This document shows, piece by piece, positions 1 through 10,337 of a stretch of DNA of 64,000 bases. Location of the stretch: positions 1 through 64,000 of the forward strand of contig CAIJPD010000052.1 of the NCBI GenBank assembly GCA_903822495.1. The letters are read 5' to 3'. The DNA comes from an uncultured Chloroflexota bacterium. GTDB taxonomy: Bacteria > Chloroflexota > Limnocylindria > Limnocylindrales > CSP1-4. The position numbers and the translations under genes are program-made. The notes beneath the pieces were generated by a model. It ran no database searches. It was not told the DNA's origin and worked only from the letters and a program-made list of their open reading frames with translations. Each line of letters opens with the position of its first letter. The first letter of the stretch is position 1.

Positions 1-12
1 CGAGGTGGCCCC

Positions 13-900
13 ATGAGCGCAACCGGCAAGCCTCCCGCCAACGCCGCGCTGCCCGCCTCGGCTCCCGCCCAGGCCGCCGCCGTGACCGTCAAGCCCGGCT
101 TCTGGGCCGGCCGGACCGCCACCATCCTGCTCCAGGTCCTGACCGGCGTGGCCATCCTGGGGGCCTGGCAGCTGGCGGCCAACACCAACCTGGTCAGCCG
201 GGTGCTGCTGGGTGACCCGGCCGGGATCATCAAGAAGATGGTCGACATGCTTGGTGGCGAGCGCATCTACAGCCGGACCCTGTACGACCACCTGGCCGCC
301 ACGCTGCGGGTCATCTTCATCGGCTACGCCGTGGGGGCGGTCAGCGCCATCCTCCTTGGCTTCGTCTTCGGACGATCACGGCCGCTGCGGCGGGTCTTCG
401 AGCCACTCATCCTGGCAGTCGCCTCGGTCCCCAAGATCGCCATCGCCCCGCTGATCGTGATCGTGCTGGGGATCGGCGAGGTCTCGCGGATCTCGATCGT
501 CTTCATCGAGGTCTTCTTCATCGTCTTCTTCAACACGATCCAGGGCGTCTACGCCGTGGACGAGGAGTACGTGAACATCGCCCGGATCATGGGCGCCTCG
601 CGCCTGCAGACCTGGCGGCGCGTGGTCCTCCCGGCGGCGGTGCCGGACATCCTGCTGGGCCTCCGCCTGGGCGTCCCGTTCGCGATGACGGGCGCCGTCC
701 TGGGCGAGTTCATCGCGTCAAACATGGGGATCGGCTGGCTGATCCTGTACTCCGGTGCGGTCCTCGACGCCAGCAGCCTGTGGGCGGGGCTGGTCTTCCT
801 GGTGGCCACGACCTGGGTGCTGTCGCTGGTCATCGGAGCGGTGGAGCAGCGGCTCCTGCGCTGGCAGCCCCAGCGCCGCGAGGGCCCGATGCAGGTCTGA
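13..900 (+). CDS. ABC transporter permease, SsuC/TauC type
   Basis: Membrane subunit of an ABC importer of the nitrate/sulfonate/taurine class, which moves small organic solutes inward using a partner ATPase. The 295-residue protein has an Ala/Pro-rich cytosolic head of about 30 residues, then about six hydrophobic segments. The EAA loop that docks the ATPase is visible around residues 192-212 (GASRLQTWRRVVLPAAVP). A GAGGTGG ribosome-binding site precedes the ATG, and only 12 bases lie upstream in the window, so the ATPase and binding-protein genes are probably just outside. The amidohydrolase follows after 47 bases on the same strand, so the imported solute may be the substrate of the next two enzymes; that link is inference. 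Confidence 0.9.
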   Translation: MSATGKPPANAALPASAPAQAAAVTVKPGFWAGRTATILLQVLTGVAILGAWQLAANTNLVSRVLLGDPAGIIKKMVDMLGGERIYSRTLYDHLAATLRVIFIGYAVGAVSAILLGFVFGRSRPLRRVFEPLILAVASVPKIAIAPLIVIVLGIGEVSRISIVFIEVFFIVFFNTIQGVYAVDEEYVNIARIMGASRLQTWRRVVLPAAVPDILLGLRLGVPFAMTGAVLGEFIASNMGIGWLILYSGAVLDASSLWAGLVFLVATTWVLSLVIGAVEQRLLRWQPQRREGPMQV

Positions 901-947
901 GCGGCCGGCACCGGACAGCTCACGCCCCATGTGAAGGAGTGCCGCCC

Positions 948-2498
948 ATGGCCCTGACCGCCGACCAGCTGCCCGAGGACGGCGCCGGGCGGATCCTGAT
1001 CCACGATGCCACCATCATCACGGTCGATCCCGAGGACAGGGTCATGGCCCCCGGCGACCTGGTCATCGATGGCGCTCGAATCACGTACGTGGGCCCTGCC
1101 GGAGGTCCCGACGCCCCGCACCGCCAGGGCGAGTTCGCGCGGCGTATCGACGGGCGGCGGTCGATCGTCATCCCGGGCCTGGTGAACGCCCACACCCACA
1201 CCTACGCCACCCTCTTCAAGGGGAGCTACGAGCGGATGCCGCTCGACCTCTGGCTCGTGGCGATGCGCGCCCCGACGCGGGCCCTGGACGCCGGCCTGCT
1301 GGAGCTGAGCACATCCCTCGCCGCCGTCGAGATGGCGCGCACCGGGACCACCACGGCGCTCGATCACTTCTTCGGCAATCCCGAGCTGCCGGGCGCCGGG
1401 ATCGAGGCGGAGATCCGCGCCATGCGCCGCGTGGGCGTCCGCCACGCGGTGGCCACGGTGCTGATGGACATGTCGTGGGAGGACACGCTGCCGCTCGATC
1501 CCCAGGCGCTCGCCGCGGCGAAGGCGGCGGCGGACGACGTGACTCGTCGCGAGACGGCCCAGGGCCTGGAGGGGGCCGCGGCGTTCATCGAGACCTACCA
1601 CCGGAGCCATCCGCTGACCACCTGCCTGATCGGCCCGTCGGCGGCGCACCGCTGCTCGGATGCGTTGCTCCGCGGCTCGCGCGAGCTGGCCGACCGGACC
1701 GGGGCAGGGATCCATCTCCACGTCGGGGAGGCCAAGTCGCACGCGCTGCGCAGCCGGGAGGTCTTCGGCGAGACGCTGGTGGGCCGGCTCGACCGCCTGG
1801 GCGTGCTGGGCCCCGACGTCTCGATGGCCCACGGTGTGTGGCTGACCGACGGCGAGCTCGACGCGCTGGCCCGGACCGGCACGTCCATCGTCCACAACCC
1901 GGCGAGCAACCTGAAGCTGGGCTCCGGCGTGGCGCGGGTGCGGGAGATGCGCCGGCGCGGCGTGAACGTCGCGGTCGCCACGGACGGGCCGTGCTCGTCC
2001 GACAACCTGAACATGTTCGAGGCCCTCCGCCTGGCCGGCCTGCTCCACACCTCCAACCAGGTGGACCCGGAGGACTGGCCCAGCGCGCGCGAGGTCTTCC
2101 GGATGGCCACGATCGATGCGGCCCGGGCCGCCAACCTCGATGACGAGGTGGGGTCGCTGGAGGCCGGCAAGCGGGCCGACCTGGTGCTCCTGAGTCGCGA
2201 TTCGGTCGCCTGGGCGGCCTACAACGACCCGTTCGTCCAGCTGGTGTTCACGGAGAACGGCGGCTCGGTGGACCGAGTCTTCGTCAATGGCGCCGAGGTG
2301 GTGACCGGGGGTCGCGTCACCGGGCTCGACGAATACGCCCTCTACCGCGAGGTGGACGCGGCTCGCCGCTTCCTGCAGCCGGCGGTGGATGCGGCCCGCG
2401 CCACGATCGCCCCGCTGGCCGACCCGATCGGACGGATGGGCCGCGCGCTCCGGGACACCTCCGTCGATGACATGGCGCCGGAGCAGCGATACCACTAG
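948..2498 (+). CDS. Amidohydrolase / cytosine-guanine-SAH deaminase-like
   Basis: Cytosolic metal-dependent hydrolase of the amidohydrolase superfamily, in the branch holding SAH/MTA deaminase, guanine deaminase and triazine chlorohydrolases (516 aa, usual length 440-500). The N-terminal beta-sandwich leads into the metal motif NAHTHTY (His82, His84). The later HVGEAKSH and MAHGVWL histidines and the ATDGPCSSDN aspartate complete the TIM-barrel active site, so it looks intact. The ATG at 948 is preferred because AAGGAG lies nine bases upstream; a longer in-frame extension only overlaps the preceding permease. It sits between the permease and a maleate isomerase-like gene, suggesting catabolism of an imported amide, amidine or heterocycle. 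The exact substrate cannot be read from the sequence. Confidence 0.88.
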   Translation: MALTADQLPEDGAGRILIHDATIITVDPEDRVMAPGDLVIDGARITYVGPAGGPDAPHRQGEFARRIDGRRSIVIPGLVNAHTHTYATLFKGSYERMPLDLWLVAMRAPTRALDAGLLELSTSLAAVEMARTGTTTALDHFFGNPELPGAGIEAEIRAMRRVGVRHAVATVLMDMSWEDTLPLDPQALAAAKAAADDVTRRETAQGLEGAAAFIETYHRSHPLTTCLIGPSAAHRCSDALLRGSRELADRTGAGIHLHVGEAKSHALRSREVFGETLVGRLDRLGVLGPDVSMAHGVWLTDGELDALARTGTSIVHNPASNLKLGSGVARVREMRRRGVNVAVATDGPCSSDNLNMFEALRLAGLLHTSNQVDPEDWPSAREVFRMATIDAARAANLDDEVGSLEAGKRADLVLLSRDSVAWAAYNDPFVQLVFTENGGSVDRVFVNGAEVVTGGRVTGLDEYALYREVDAARRFLQPAVDAARATIAPLADPIGRMGRALRDTSVDDMAPEQRYH

Positions 2499-2541
2499 GC
2501 CAGACCAGGACCAGGCAGGACATCGCCAACAGGGGGATCCG

Positions 2542-3258
2542 ATGTACGGATGGCGCGCTCGAATCGGCCGACTGGCCCCGTCCGCGGCAACGACCGCGGA
2601 GAACGAATGGGCGAAGGCCTCGCCCGATGGGGTCATCACGGTCTGCTCCCGCTACTACATCGAGCGGGTCACACCGGACAACCTGGAGCGGATGATGGGG
2701 GAGGTGGATCGCGCCTCGCGCGAGGTCGCCTCGGCCAAGGTCAACGTGATCGCGCAGTGCGGCACGCCGGGCATCTTCATCCGGGGCTTCGGCTACGACC
2801 TGGAGGTCATCGACCGGATCCAGCAGTTGACGGGGATCCAGGCGACCACCATGGCCACCTCCTCGGTCACGGCACTCAAGCAGTTCGGAGGCCACAAGAT
2901 CGCGGTCGGGACCGCCTACACGGACGACCTCAACGAGATGCTCAAGTCGTTCCTGGAGGCCCATGGGTTTGACGTCCGGGCCGTGGTCGGGCTGGGGCTG
3001 GTGCCCAACGTCGAGATCGGCAACCAGCCGCCCGAGGTGGCGTATGACCTGGGCAAGCGGGTCTTCGCGCAGGCGCCCGACGCCGAATCGCTGTTCATCT
3101 CGTGCGGTGGCCTGCGGACGTTCGAGGTCATCGACGCGCTCGAGGAGGACCTGGGCGTGCCGGTGACCAGCAGCAGCCAGGCGACGTGGTGGAATTCGCT
3201 CCGGATGTGCGGGGTCAACACACCCATCCACGGGTTTGGCAGCCTGCTGACCATGTAG
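2542..3258 (+). CDS. Maleate isomerase / Asp-Glu racemase family protein
   Basis: Cytosolic enzyme of the superfamily that includes maleate cis-trans isomerase, arylmalonate decarboxylase and hydantoin or aspartate racemases (238 aa, normal length). Both characteristic cysteines are present: Cys73 in VIAQCGTPG and Cys188 in LFISCGGLRT. Two-cysteine members are isomerases or racemases, whereas arylmalonate decarboxylase keeps only the second. An isomerase/racemase role is therefore more likely than decarboxylation. The ATG follows an AGGGGG Shine-Dalgarno and lies 43 bases after the amidohydrolase stop, consistent with a common transcript. Whether the substrate is maleate is not shown by the sequence. 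Confidence 0.8.
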   Translation: MYGWRARIGRLAPSAATTAENEWAKASPDGVITVCSRYYIERVTPDNLERMMGEVDRASREVASAKVNVIAQCGTPGIFIRGFGYDLEVIDRIQQLTGIQATTMATSSVTALKQFGGHKIAVGTAYTDDLNEMLKSFLEAHGFDVRAVVGLGLVPNVEIGNQPPEVAYDLGKRVFAQAPDAESLFISCGGLRTFEVIDALEEDLGVPVTSSSQATWWNSLRMCGVNTPIHGFGSLLTM

Positions 3259-3355
3259 GCGCGGAAGCGGATCCGGGGCACGTCCGGGCGGCTCGGTTTG
3301 CACGGCCGGGCGCGCGCCTCGGAGCGATGCCCGGGCCACGACCTGGCGCCTCGTC

Positions 3356-3361
3356 GATACT
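3356..3361 (+). promoter_or_regulatory. Putative -10 element (GATACT) of a leaderless promoter
   Basis: GATACT lies exactly six bases before the ATG at 3368, and no Shine-Dalgarno sequence is present. A -10 hexamer this close would place the transcription start at or next to the start codon. The same geometry recurs at several other genes in this window. Confidence 0.4.
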
Positions 3362-3367
3362 GCCTGG

Positions 3368-3901
3368 ATGACCGAACCGATCAACACCCCCGCCGCCCGT
3401 GTCTACCCCGACTGGGCGCAGCATCAACAGCGCCTGGTGGACAAGGTGCGCGGCATGACGCCGGCACAGCTCGCGCTGCGCGCAGGGCCAGCGCACGATC
3501 CCGTCTGGGCGCTGGCGGCGCACATCGCCGGCACGCGGGTCTACTGGCTGTGCGGCGTGTTCGATGAGCCGGGCGCGGGGGGGACGCCATTCCTGGAGCC
3601 GCTCTCGGGCCTGGGCTGGGAGGACGCGCCCGACCATCCGCGGTCGGCGGAGGAGCTGGCGGACGCGCTCGAAGCCACCTGGGCCGTCGTCGAGGGCTGC
3701 CTGGCGCGCTGGACGCTCGACTCGCTGGATGTGTCCGCGGAGCGGCGCGAAGGGGACCTGGTCCAGGTGCACACGCGGGCCTCCGTGCTCAACCGGATGT
3801 TCACGCACGAGGCCTACCACATCGGCGAGATGTCGCAGGTGCTGGGGCTCAACGGCCTCGACGCCATCGACCCGTGGGCCAGGCCCTGGGTGCCTGGCTG
3901 A
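3368..3901 (+). CDS. DinB-like / DUF664 four-helix metal-binding protein
   Basis: A 177-residue protein of the DinB/YfiT superfamily, whose members form four-helix bundles that bind a divalent metal with three histidines. Candidate ligands are the histidine in AAHIAGTR near residue 58 and the pair in THEAYHIGEM near residues 147-151; the HxxxH spacing is typical. Family members include thiol transferases and many uncharacterised stress proteins, so the reaction is unknown. The gene has its own apparent leaderless promoter and is followed by a 306-base gap before gatC. A second DinB-like protein lies at 30.5 kb. Confidence 0.75.
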   Translation: MTEPINTPAARVYPDWAQHQQRLVDKVRGMTPAQLALRAGPAHDPVWALAAHIAGTRVYWLCGVFDEPGAGGTPFLEPLSGLGWEDAPDHPRSAEELADALEATWAVVEGCLARWTLDSLDVSAERREGDLVQVHTRASVLNRMFTHEAYHIGEMSQVLGLNGLDAIDPWARPWVPG

Positions 3902-4207
3902 GGGCCGGCCCGATCCCCATCGAGCCCCGGCCCGATCGCCAGAGAGCCCCGGCCCGCCCGAATCTGCAGTACGTCCACGGAGTGAGCAGTACAGCGGCCG
4001 CCATGGTTGGCCGGCACCACCTGAGCGTGGCCCGGGCGCGTCATCTCCCGTCATGCGCATGGGGTGAACGTACTGGCATCCCGAGTGCGATTGTGCTCAA
4101 GGGGTGGACGTACCGGAGTACCGAGGGGAGCAGGCGAGCCGGCCCTCCGCTGGGAGCCGCCGCAGCGCGTCGAAGCCGCCCCCGCACCGTCGGCTATCAT
4201 CCGGGCC
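3902..4207 (+). other. Intergenic region upstream of gatC
   Basis: This 306-base stretch shows no convincing gene in any frame. It contains a 13-base direct repeat (GAGCCCCGGCCCG) near 3925-3960 and the candidate gatC promoter at its right end. I see no T-box or riboswitch signature. Confidence 0.5.
4195..4200 (+). promoter_or_regulatory. Putative -10 element (TATCAT) of gatC, leaderless
   Basis: TATCAT is followed by seven bases and then the gatC ATG, with no Shine-Dalgarno. The surrounding TATCATCCGG matches the uvrB promoter and closely resembles the ICMT-like gene promoter (TACCATCCGG). Confidence 0.5.
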
Positions 4208-4504
4208 ATGGCGATCCTCTCCCGATCCGACGTCGAACACGTCGCGCACCTCGCGCGGCTGGGCCTGACCGCGGCCGAGCTGGACCGGCTGGAGGGGCAG
4301 CTCAACCACATCCTGGACCAGTACGCGATCCTGGCCCGCCTGGACACCGAGCACATCCCGCCGACGGCCCAGACGATCGAGCTGGAGAGCATCCTGCGCG
4401 ACGACGTCGTGATTCCGTCGCTGCCGGTGGAGGCCGTGCTCCTCAACGCCCCTGCGCACGAGGGCGGCTTCATCGTGGTCCCGCCGGTCCTGGGCGGGGA
4501 GTGA
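4208..4504 (+). CDS. gatC: Asp-tRNA(Asn)/Glu-tRNA(Gln) amidotransferase subunit C
   Basis: Small scaffold subunit of GatCAB, the complex that converts misacylated Glu-tRNA(Gln) or Asp-tRNA(Asn) to the correct aminoacyl-tRNA in bacteria lacking the matching synthetase. The 98-residue length is standard. The family hallmarks are present: an opening VEHVAHLARLGLT helix, a LNHILDQ helix, and a C-terminal tail that threads between GatA and GatB. The ATG at 4208 is chosen because the family N-terminus begins a few residues before this helix and a -10 hexamer lies seven bases upstream. gatA follows almost immediately; gatB is 4 kb further on, separated by two unrelated genes. Confidence 0.95.
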   Translation: MAILSRSDVEHVAHLARLGLTAAELDRLEGQLNHILDQYAILARLDTEHIPPTAQTIELESILRDDVVIPSLPVEAVLLNAPAHEGGFIVVPPVLGGE

Positions 4505-4512
4505 GCGGCCAG

Positions 4513-6099
<1,587 letters not shown>

Positions 6100-6127
6100 C
6101 CACCCACAGCAAGGAGACGACGCGACC

Positions 6128-7357
6128 GTGACGAGCAGCCCCGAACCCGCCAGCCGCCCGCCACTCGGCAAGCCTGCGCTCGCCGAGCGCGTGCTGGCGG
6201 CACGGGTCAACGCGGTGCCGCCGTCCGGGATCCGCCGCTTCTTCGACATCGCCGCGACCATGACCGACGTGATCAGCCTTGGGGTGGGGGAGCCGGATTT
6301 CGACACCCCCCGGCGCATCATCGAGGCCGGCGTCGAGAGCCTGCGCGAGGGGCGGACCCACTACTCCAGCAACTACGGGACCATCGAGCTGCGGCGGGCC
6401 CTGGCCGAGCTCCTCCAGCGCCGGTACGGGGTGATGTACGACGCGGAGACCGAGCTGCTGATCACGATCGGCGCGTCGGAGGCGGTGGATGTCGCGCTGC
6501 GGGCCACCTGCGACCCCGGCGACGAGGTCATCCTGCACGAGCCGTCGTATGTCGCGTACGTGCCCGCGATCACGTTTGCGGGCGGCGTGCCCGTGCACGT
6601 GGCCACGCGGTTCGAGGACGACTTCGCCCTGGACCCGGCGGCCGTGGAGGCCGCGATCACGCCGAAGACCAAGGCCATCTTCCTGGGCTACCCCTGCAAC
6701 CCCACGGGCGCCGTGCTGCCCGACGCCGTGCAGGACGAGCTGGCGCGGATCATCGAGCAGCACGATCTGCTCGTCTACAGCGACGAGATCTACGACCGCC
6801 TGGGCTACGGCAGCTACCGCCACCGGGTCTTCTCGTCCCTGCCCGGCATGCGGGAGCGGACCATCCTGATGGGCGGCTTCTCCAAGGCGTACGCCATGAC
6901 CGGCTGGCGGATCGGCTGGCTGGCGGCCCCCGCGCACGTGCTCGGCGGGATTCTCAAGGTCCACCAGTACGCGATCATGTCGGCGGCCACCATGACCCAG
7001 GACGCCGCCCTCGCCGCCATCCTCGAATGCGATGCGGACGTCGAGGCGATGCGCACGGAGTACGACCGCCGGCGCCGCCTGGTCGTGGACCGGCTCAACG
7101 CGATGGGCCTGGAGACGTTCGAGCCGCTGGGCGCCTTCTACGCGTTCCCGCGGGTCACCTCCACCGGCCTTGATTCCAACGAGTTCGCGCGGCGGCTCCT
7201 GGAGGAGGAGCACGTGGCCGTGGTCCCGGGCGATGCCTTCGGGCCGTCGGGTGAGGGCCACGTACGCTGCTGCTACGCGACCAGCTACGAGCGGCTCGAG
7301 GAGGCGCTGGACCGGATGGCCCGCTTCGTCGAGCGCTGCCGCACCGGGCAACCCTAG
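6128..7357 (+). CDS. Class I/II pyridoxal-phosphate aminotransferase
   Basis: Cytosolic PLP enzyme of fold type I (409 aa) resembling aspartate/aromatic aminotransferases. Visible family features are the SLGVGEPDFDTP motif near the N-terminus, the NPTGAVLP motif, the YSDEIYD aspartate-tyrosine segment and GGFSKAYAMTGWRIGW, whose lysine should form the Schiff base. The GTG start at 6128 is supported by AAGGAGA about ten bases upstream; it lies 28 bases after gatA, so co-transcription is likely. The amino-acid specificity is not determinable here. It could supply aspartate or glutamate to the neighbouring amidotransferase system, but that is only a contextual guess. Confidence 0.92.
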   Translation: MTSSPEPASRPPLGKPALAERVLAARVNAVPPSGIRRFFDIAATMTDVISLGVGEPDFDTPRRIIEAGVESLREGRTHYSSNYGTIELRRALAELLQRRYGVMYDAETELLITIGASEAVDVALRATCDPGDEVILHEPSYVAYVPAITFAGGVPVHVATRFEDDFALDPAAVEAAITPKTKAIFLGYPCNPTGAVLPDAVQDELARIIEQHDLLVYSDEIYDRLGYGSYRHRVFSSLPGMRERTILMGGFSKAYAMTGWRIGWLAAPAHVLGGILKVHQYAIMSAATMTQDAALAAILECDADVEAMRTEYDRRRRLVVDRLNAMGLETFEPLGAFYAFPRVTSTGLDSNEFARRLLEEEHVAVVPGDAFGPSGEGHVRCCYATSYERLEEALDRMARFVERCRTGQP

Positions 7358-7367
7358 GCCGGCGGCC

Positions 7368-10244
7368 ATGAGCGAGCCGTTCGTCCCGACGGCCCGACCG
7401 GGGAGCGCCACACGTGCAGGCGCCACGCCAGGAGACGCCGCCTCCCACGCCGCCCTCTCGACCTTCCTGCTGACCGATATCGAGGGCAGCACCCGGCTCT
7501 GGGAGGAGCACGCGGCGGCGATGGGCGCCGCCCTTGCGACCCACGATCACCTGCTCCGGGGCGCCGTCGAGGGGGCCGGCGGGACGGTGGTCAAGACCAC
7601 GGGCGACGGCCTGATGGCGGTCTTCGCCGTGCCGGCCTCCGGTGTCCAGGCCGCGATCGCCGCCCAGCGCGCCCTGCGCGACACCGCCTGGGGCCAGACA
7701 GGACCGCTCCGGGTGCGGATGGCGCTCCACGCGGGCCTGGCCGAAAGTCGTGACGGCGACTACTTTGGGCCGGCCCTCAACCGCACCGCCCGGATCCTGG
7801 CGATCGGGCACGGCGGGCAGGTGCTGGTCTCGGCGCTGGCGGCCGCGCTGGTGGCGGATTCGCTCCCACCCGGCGCGGAACTGCTGGATCGCGGCTCGCA
7901 CCGCCTGCGCGACCTGGACCGCCCGGAGCAGGTCTTCCAGCTGACGGTGCCGGACCTCGGGCGCGACTTCCCCGCGCTCCGCTCCCTGAGCACGCGGCGC
8001 TCCAACCTCCCCGTCCAGCTGACCTCCTTCGTGGGCCGCGAGCGCGAGCTGGCGGAGGTCGAAGGCCTGGTGGGTCGACACCGGTTGGTGACGCTCATCG
8101 GGACCGGCGGGACCGGCAAGACCCGGCTCATGCTGGAGGCGGCCGGACGGCTGGCCGACCGGTTCGAGGACGGGACCTGGCTGGCCGAGCTCGCCCCGCT
8201 CGGCGATCCGGCGCAGGTGGCCTCCGAGGTGGCGCGGGCCCTTGGCTCGCCAGAGCTGCCGGGTCAGCCCGCCATCGCGACCGTCGAGGCGTTCCTCGCC
8301 GACAAGGAGCTGCTGCTCCTCATGGACAACGCCGAGCACCTGGTGGACGGCGTGGCCGGGGTGGCCGAGCGCCTGCTGGCGGCGGCGCCCCGGCTGCGGA
8401 TTCTCACCACCAGCCGGGAGGCGCTGGCCGTGCCCGGGGAGGCGATCGTGCAGCTCCAGTCGCTCTCGTGCCCCGCCGCACGCGGAGTGGCGGCCCCCGG
8501 CGACGTCGGTGATGCGGCAGACCTGGCAGCGGCTGCCGCCACGGAGGCGGTCCGCCTGTTCTGCGAGCGTGCCAGCGCGGTGGATCCCGGCTTCACGCTT
8601 GGCGCAGGGAACGTTGCCGCGGTCTCGGAGATCTGCCGGCGACTGGACGGCATCCCGCTGGCGATCGAGCTCGCGGCAGCCCGCGTCTCGGTGATGTCGC
8701 CCGACGAGATCGCCCGCCGCCTCGGCGACCGGTTCCGGCTCCTGGCCGGCGGCCGGCGTACGGCCGTGCCACGGCAGCAGACGCTCCACGCGCTCATCGA
8801 CTGGAGCTGGGATCTGCTGACCGAGGACGACCGTCGCCTCCTGCGCCGGCTCTCGATCTTCGTGGGCAGCTGGACCGCCGAGGCGGCCGCCCAGGTCGTC
8901 GGGGACGGGACCGTGCCGCTGGACGCCGTGGACCTCATCGACGGCCTGACCCGCCTGGTGGACCGCTCGCTGGTCATCGTCGATCGCGGCCCGGTCACGC
9001 GCTACCGGATGCTGGAGACCATCCGCCAGTACGCCCGCGAGAAGCTGATCGCCGCCGACGAGGTGGGCCGGCTGGCCGACCGGCACTTCGGGGCCTTTGC
9101 CGCGCTGGCGATCCAGGCGGAGCCCCACCTCCGGGGCTCGGCCATGGTCGACTGGCTCGACCGCCTCGACGCCGATGTCGAGAACCTGGGGCTCGCGCTC
9201 GAGTGGGGTCTGGAGGCCGCTCCCTGGGCGGCCGTCCGGATGGCCGCGGCGCTGCTCCCGTACTGGGCCGTGCGGGTGGCCTCGCAGGACAACGACGCCC
9301 GGATCATCACCGCCATCGAGATCGCCCGGGCCTGGACGCTGGGTCAGCCGTCGGTGGATCGCGCGGACGCGGCGCTCGCGGCGACGCTCCTGGGCACGGC
9401 GGCCCAGGTCTGGGCGACGTCGGGCCGGGCGCCGGCCGCATTCGGGTGGGCCTCCGACGCGGTCGAGCTGGGCGAGGCCAGCGGCGACGCCGATGCCCTC
9501 CTCTACGCGTTGGGCGGGCTCGGGATCTGGACGGTCTTCTCGGGGCGGGCTGGGCCCGGCGGGGTGGACGTCCGGCCCATCTTCGAGCGGGCGGCCGACC
9601 TCGCGGAGACCACCCACAACTGGCCCATCCTCGCCCTCGCGGCGGGGTTCGGTGGCACCAGCCTCAGTGCCTTCGACCTGGAGGCCGGCGCGGCACTCCT
9701 CCAGCGGGGCGTCGAGGGCGCGCGCAAGTCGAACAGCCCGCACGCGGTCGGGACCGTCTCCATGGCCCAGGGTCGGATGCTGGGCCGGCTGGGGCGGACG
9801 GACGAGGCGGTCGCCTCCTTCGAGATCGCGATCCAGCGCTTCATGGAGCTGGGCGACGAGCGGATGGTGCTGGCGTGCCGCAGCGACATGGCCCACGCCC
9901 TCCGGCGGGGCGGCCGCCTGGACGAGGCGCTCAAGCTGTACGGCGAATGCGTCGGCCGCTGGAGCCATCTCGGTCACCGGGGCGCGGTGGCGCACATCCT
10001 CGAGAACATCGCGTTCATCGCGACGGACCGGGGCCGGGCGTTGCCGGCCGCCCGGATCCTCGGGGCCGCCGCGGCCATCCGGGAGGCCGCGGATGCCCGG
10101 ATGGCCTTCGACGAGGAGCCGGAGTTCGCCGGCTATGTCGGTCGTCTCCGGGAAGCACTGGGCGCCGCGGCCATGGACGAGGCATGGGCCGCCGGCGGTC
10201 GGCTGCCGCAGGCGGACGCCGTGCGGGAGGCGATCGCCGGCTGA
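7368..10244 (+). CDS. Class III nucleotide cyclase - NB-ARC-type ATPase - TPR regulator
   Basis: A 958-residue predicted cytosolic signalling protein. Residues about 30-190 form a class III adenylate/guanylate cyclase domain with metal-binding aspartates in FLLTDIEGSTRLWEEH (Asp37) and in the TGDGLMAVF motif. An AAA/STAND ATPase follows: Walker A GTGGTGKTRL at about residue 244, Walker B LLLLMDNAEHLVD, the sensor ILTTSREAL and the DGIPLAIELAAAR motif of AfsR/MalT-like proteins. The C-terminal ~400 residues are helical TPR-like repeats. No DNA-binding domain is apparent, so output may be cyclic nucleotide synthesis gated by ligand binding to the TPRs. This architecture is common in Actinobacteria and Chloroflexota; the signal is unknown. 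Confidence 0.85.
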   Translation: MSEPFVPTARPGSATRAGATPGDAASHAALSTFLLTDIEGSTRLWEEHAAAMGAALATHDHLLRGAVEGAGGTVVKTTGDGLMAVFAVPASGVQAAIAAQRALRDTAWGQTGPLRVRMALHAGLAESRDGDYFGPALNRTARILAIGHGGQVLVSALAAALVADSLPPGAELLDRGSHRLRDLDRPEQVFQLTVPDLGRDFPALRSLSTRRSNLPVQLTSFVGRERELAEVEGLVGRHRLVTLIGTGGTGKTRLMLEAAGRLADRFEDGTWLAELAPLGDPAQVASEVARALGSPELPGQPAIATVEAFLADKELLLLMDNAEHLVDGVAGVAERLLAAAPRLRILTTSREALAVPGEAIVQLQSLSCPAARGVAAPGDVGDAADLAAAAATEAVRLFCERASAVDPGFTLGAGNVAAVSEICRRLDGIPLAIELAAARVSVMSPDEIARRLGDRFRLLAGGRRTAVPRQQTLHALIDWSWDLLTEDDRRLLRRLSIFVGSWTAEAAAQVVGDGTVPLDAVDLIDGLTRLVDRSLVIVDRGPVTRYRMLETIRQYAREKLIAADEVGRLADRHFGAFAALAIQAEPHLRGSAMVDWLDRLDADVENLGLALEWGLEAAPWAAVRMAAALLPYWAVRVASQDNDARIITAIEIARAWTLGQPSVDRADAALAATLLGTAAQVWATSGRAPAAFGWASDAVELGEASGDADALLYALGGLGIWTVFSGRAGPGGVDVRPIFERAADLAETTHNWPILALAAGFGGTSLSAFDLEAGAALLQRGVEGARKSNSPHAVGTVSMAQGRMLGRLGRTDEAVASFEIAIQRFMELGDERMVLACRSDMAHALRRGGRLDEALKLYGECVGRWSHLGHRGAVAHILENIAFIATDRGRALPAARILGAAAAIREAADARMAFDEEPEFAGYVGRLREALGAAAMDEAWAAGGRLPQADAVREAIAG

Positions 10245-10337
10245 CGCGGGACGCGCGGCCCGGTCCGGCTGGTCCGCCGGCCGGTCCGCTGGCGGCCGGG
10301 TGGCCCGCCCCCTGCCGTTTGTGCCACACTGCCGCCG

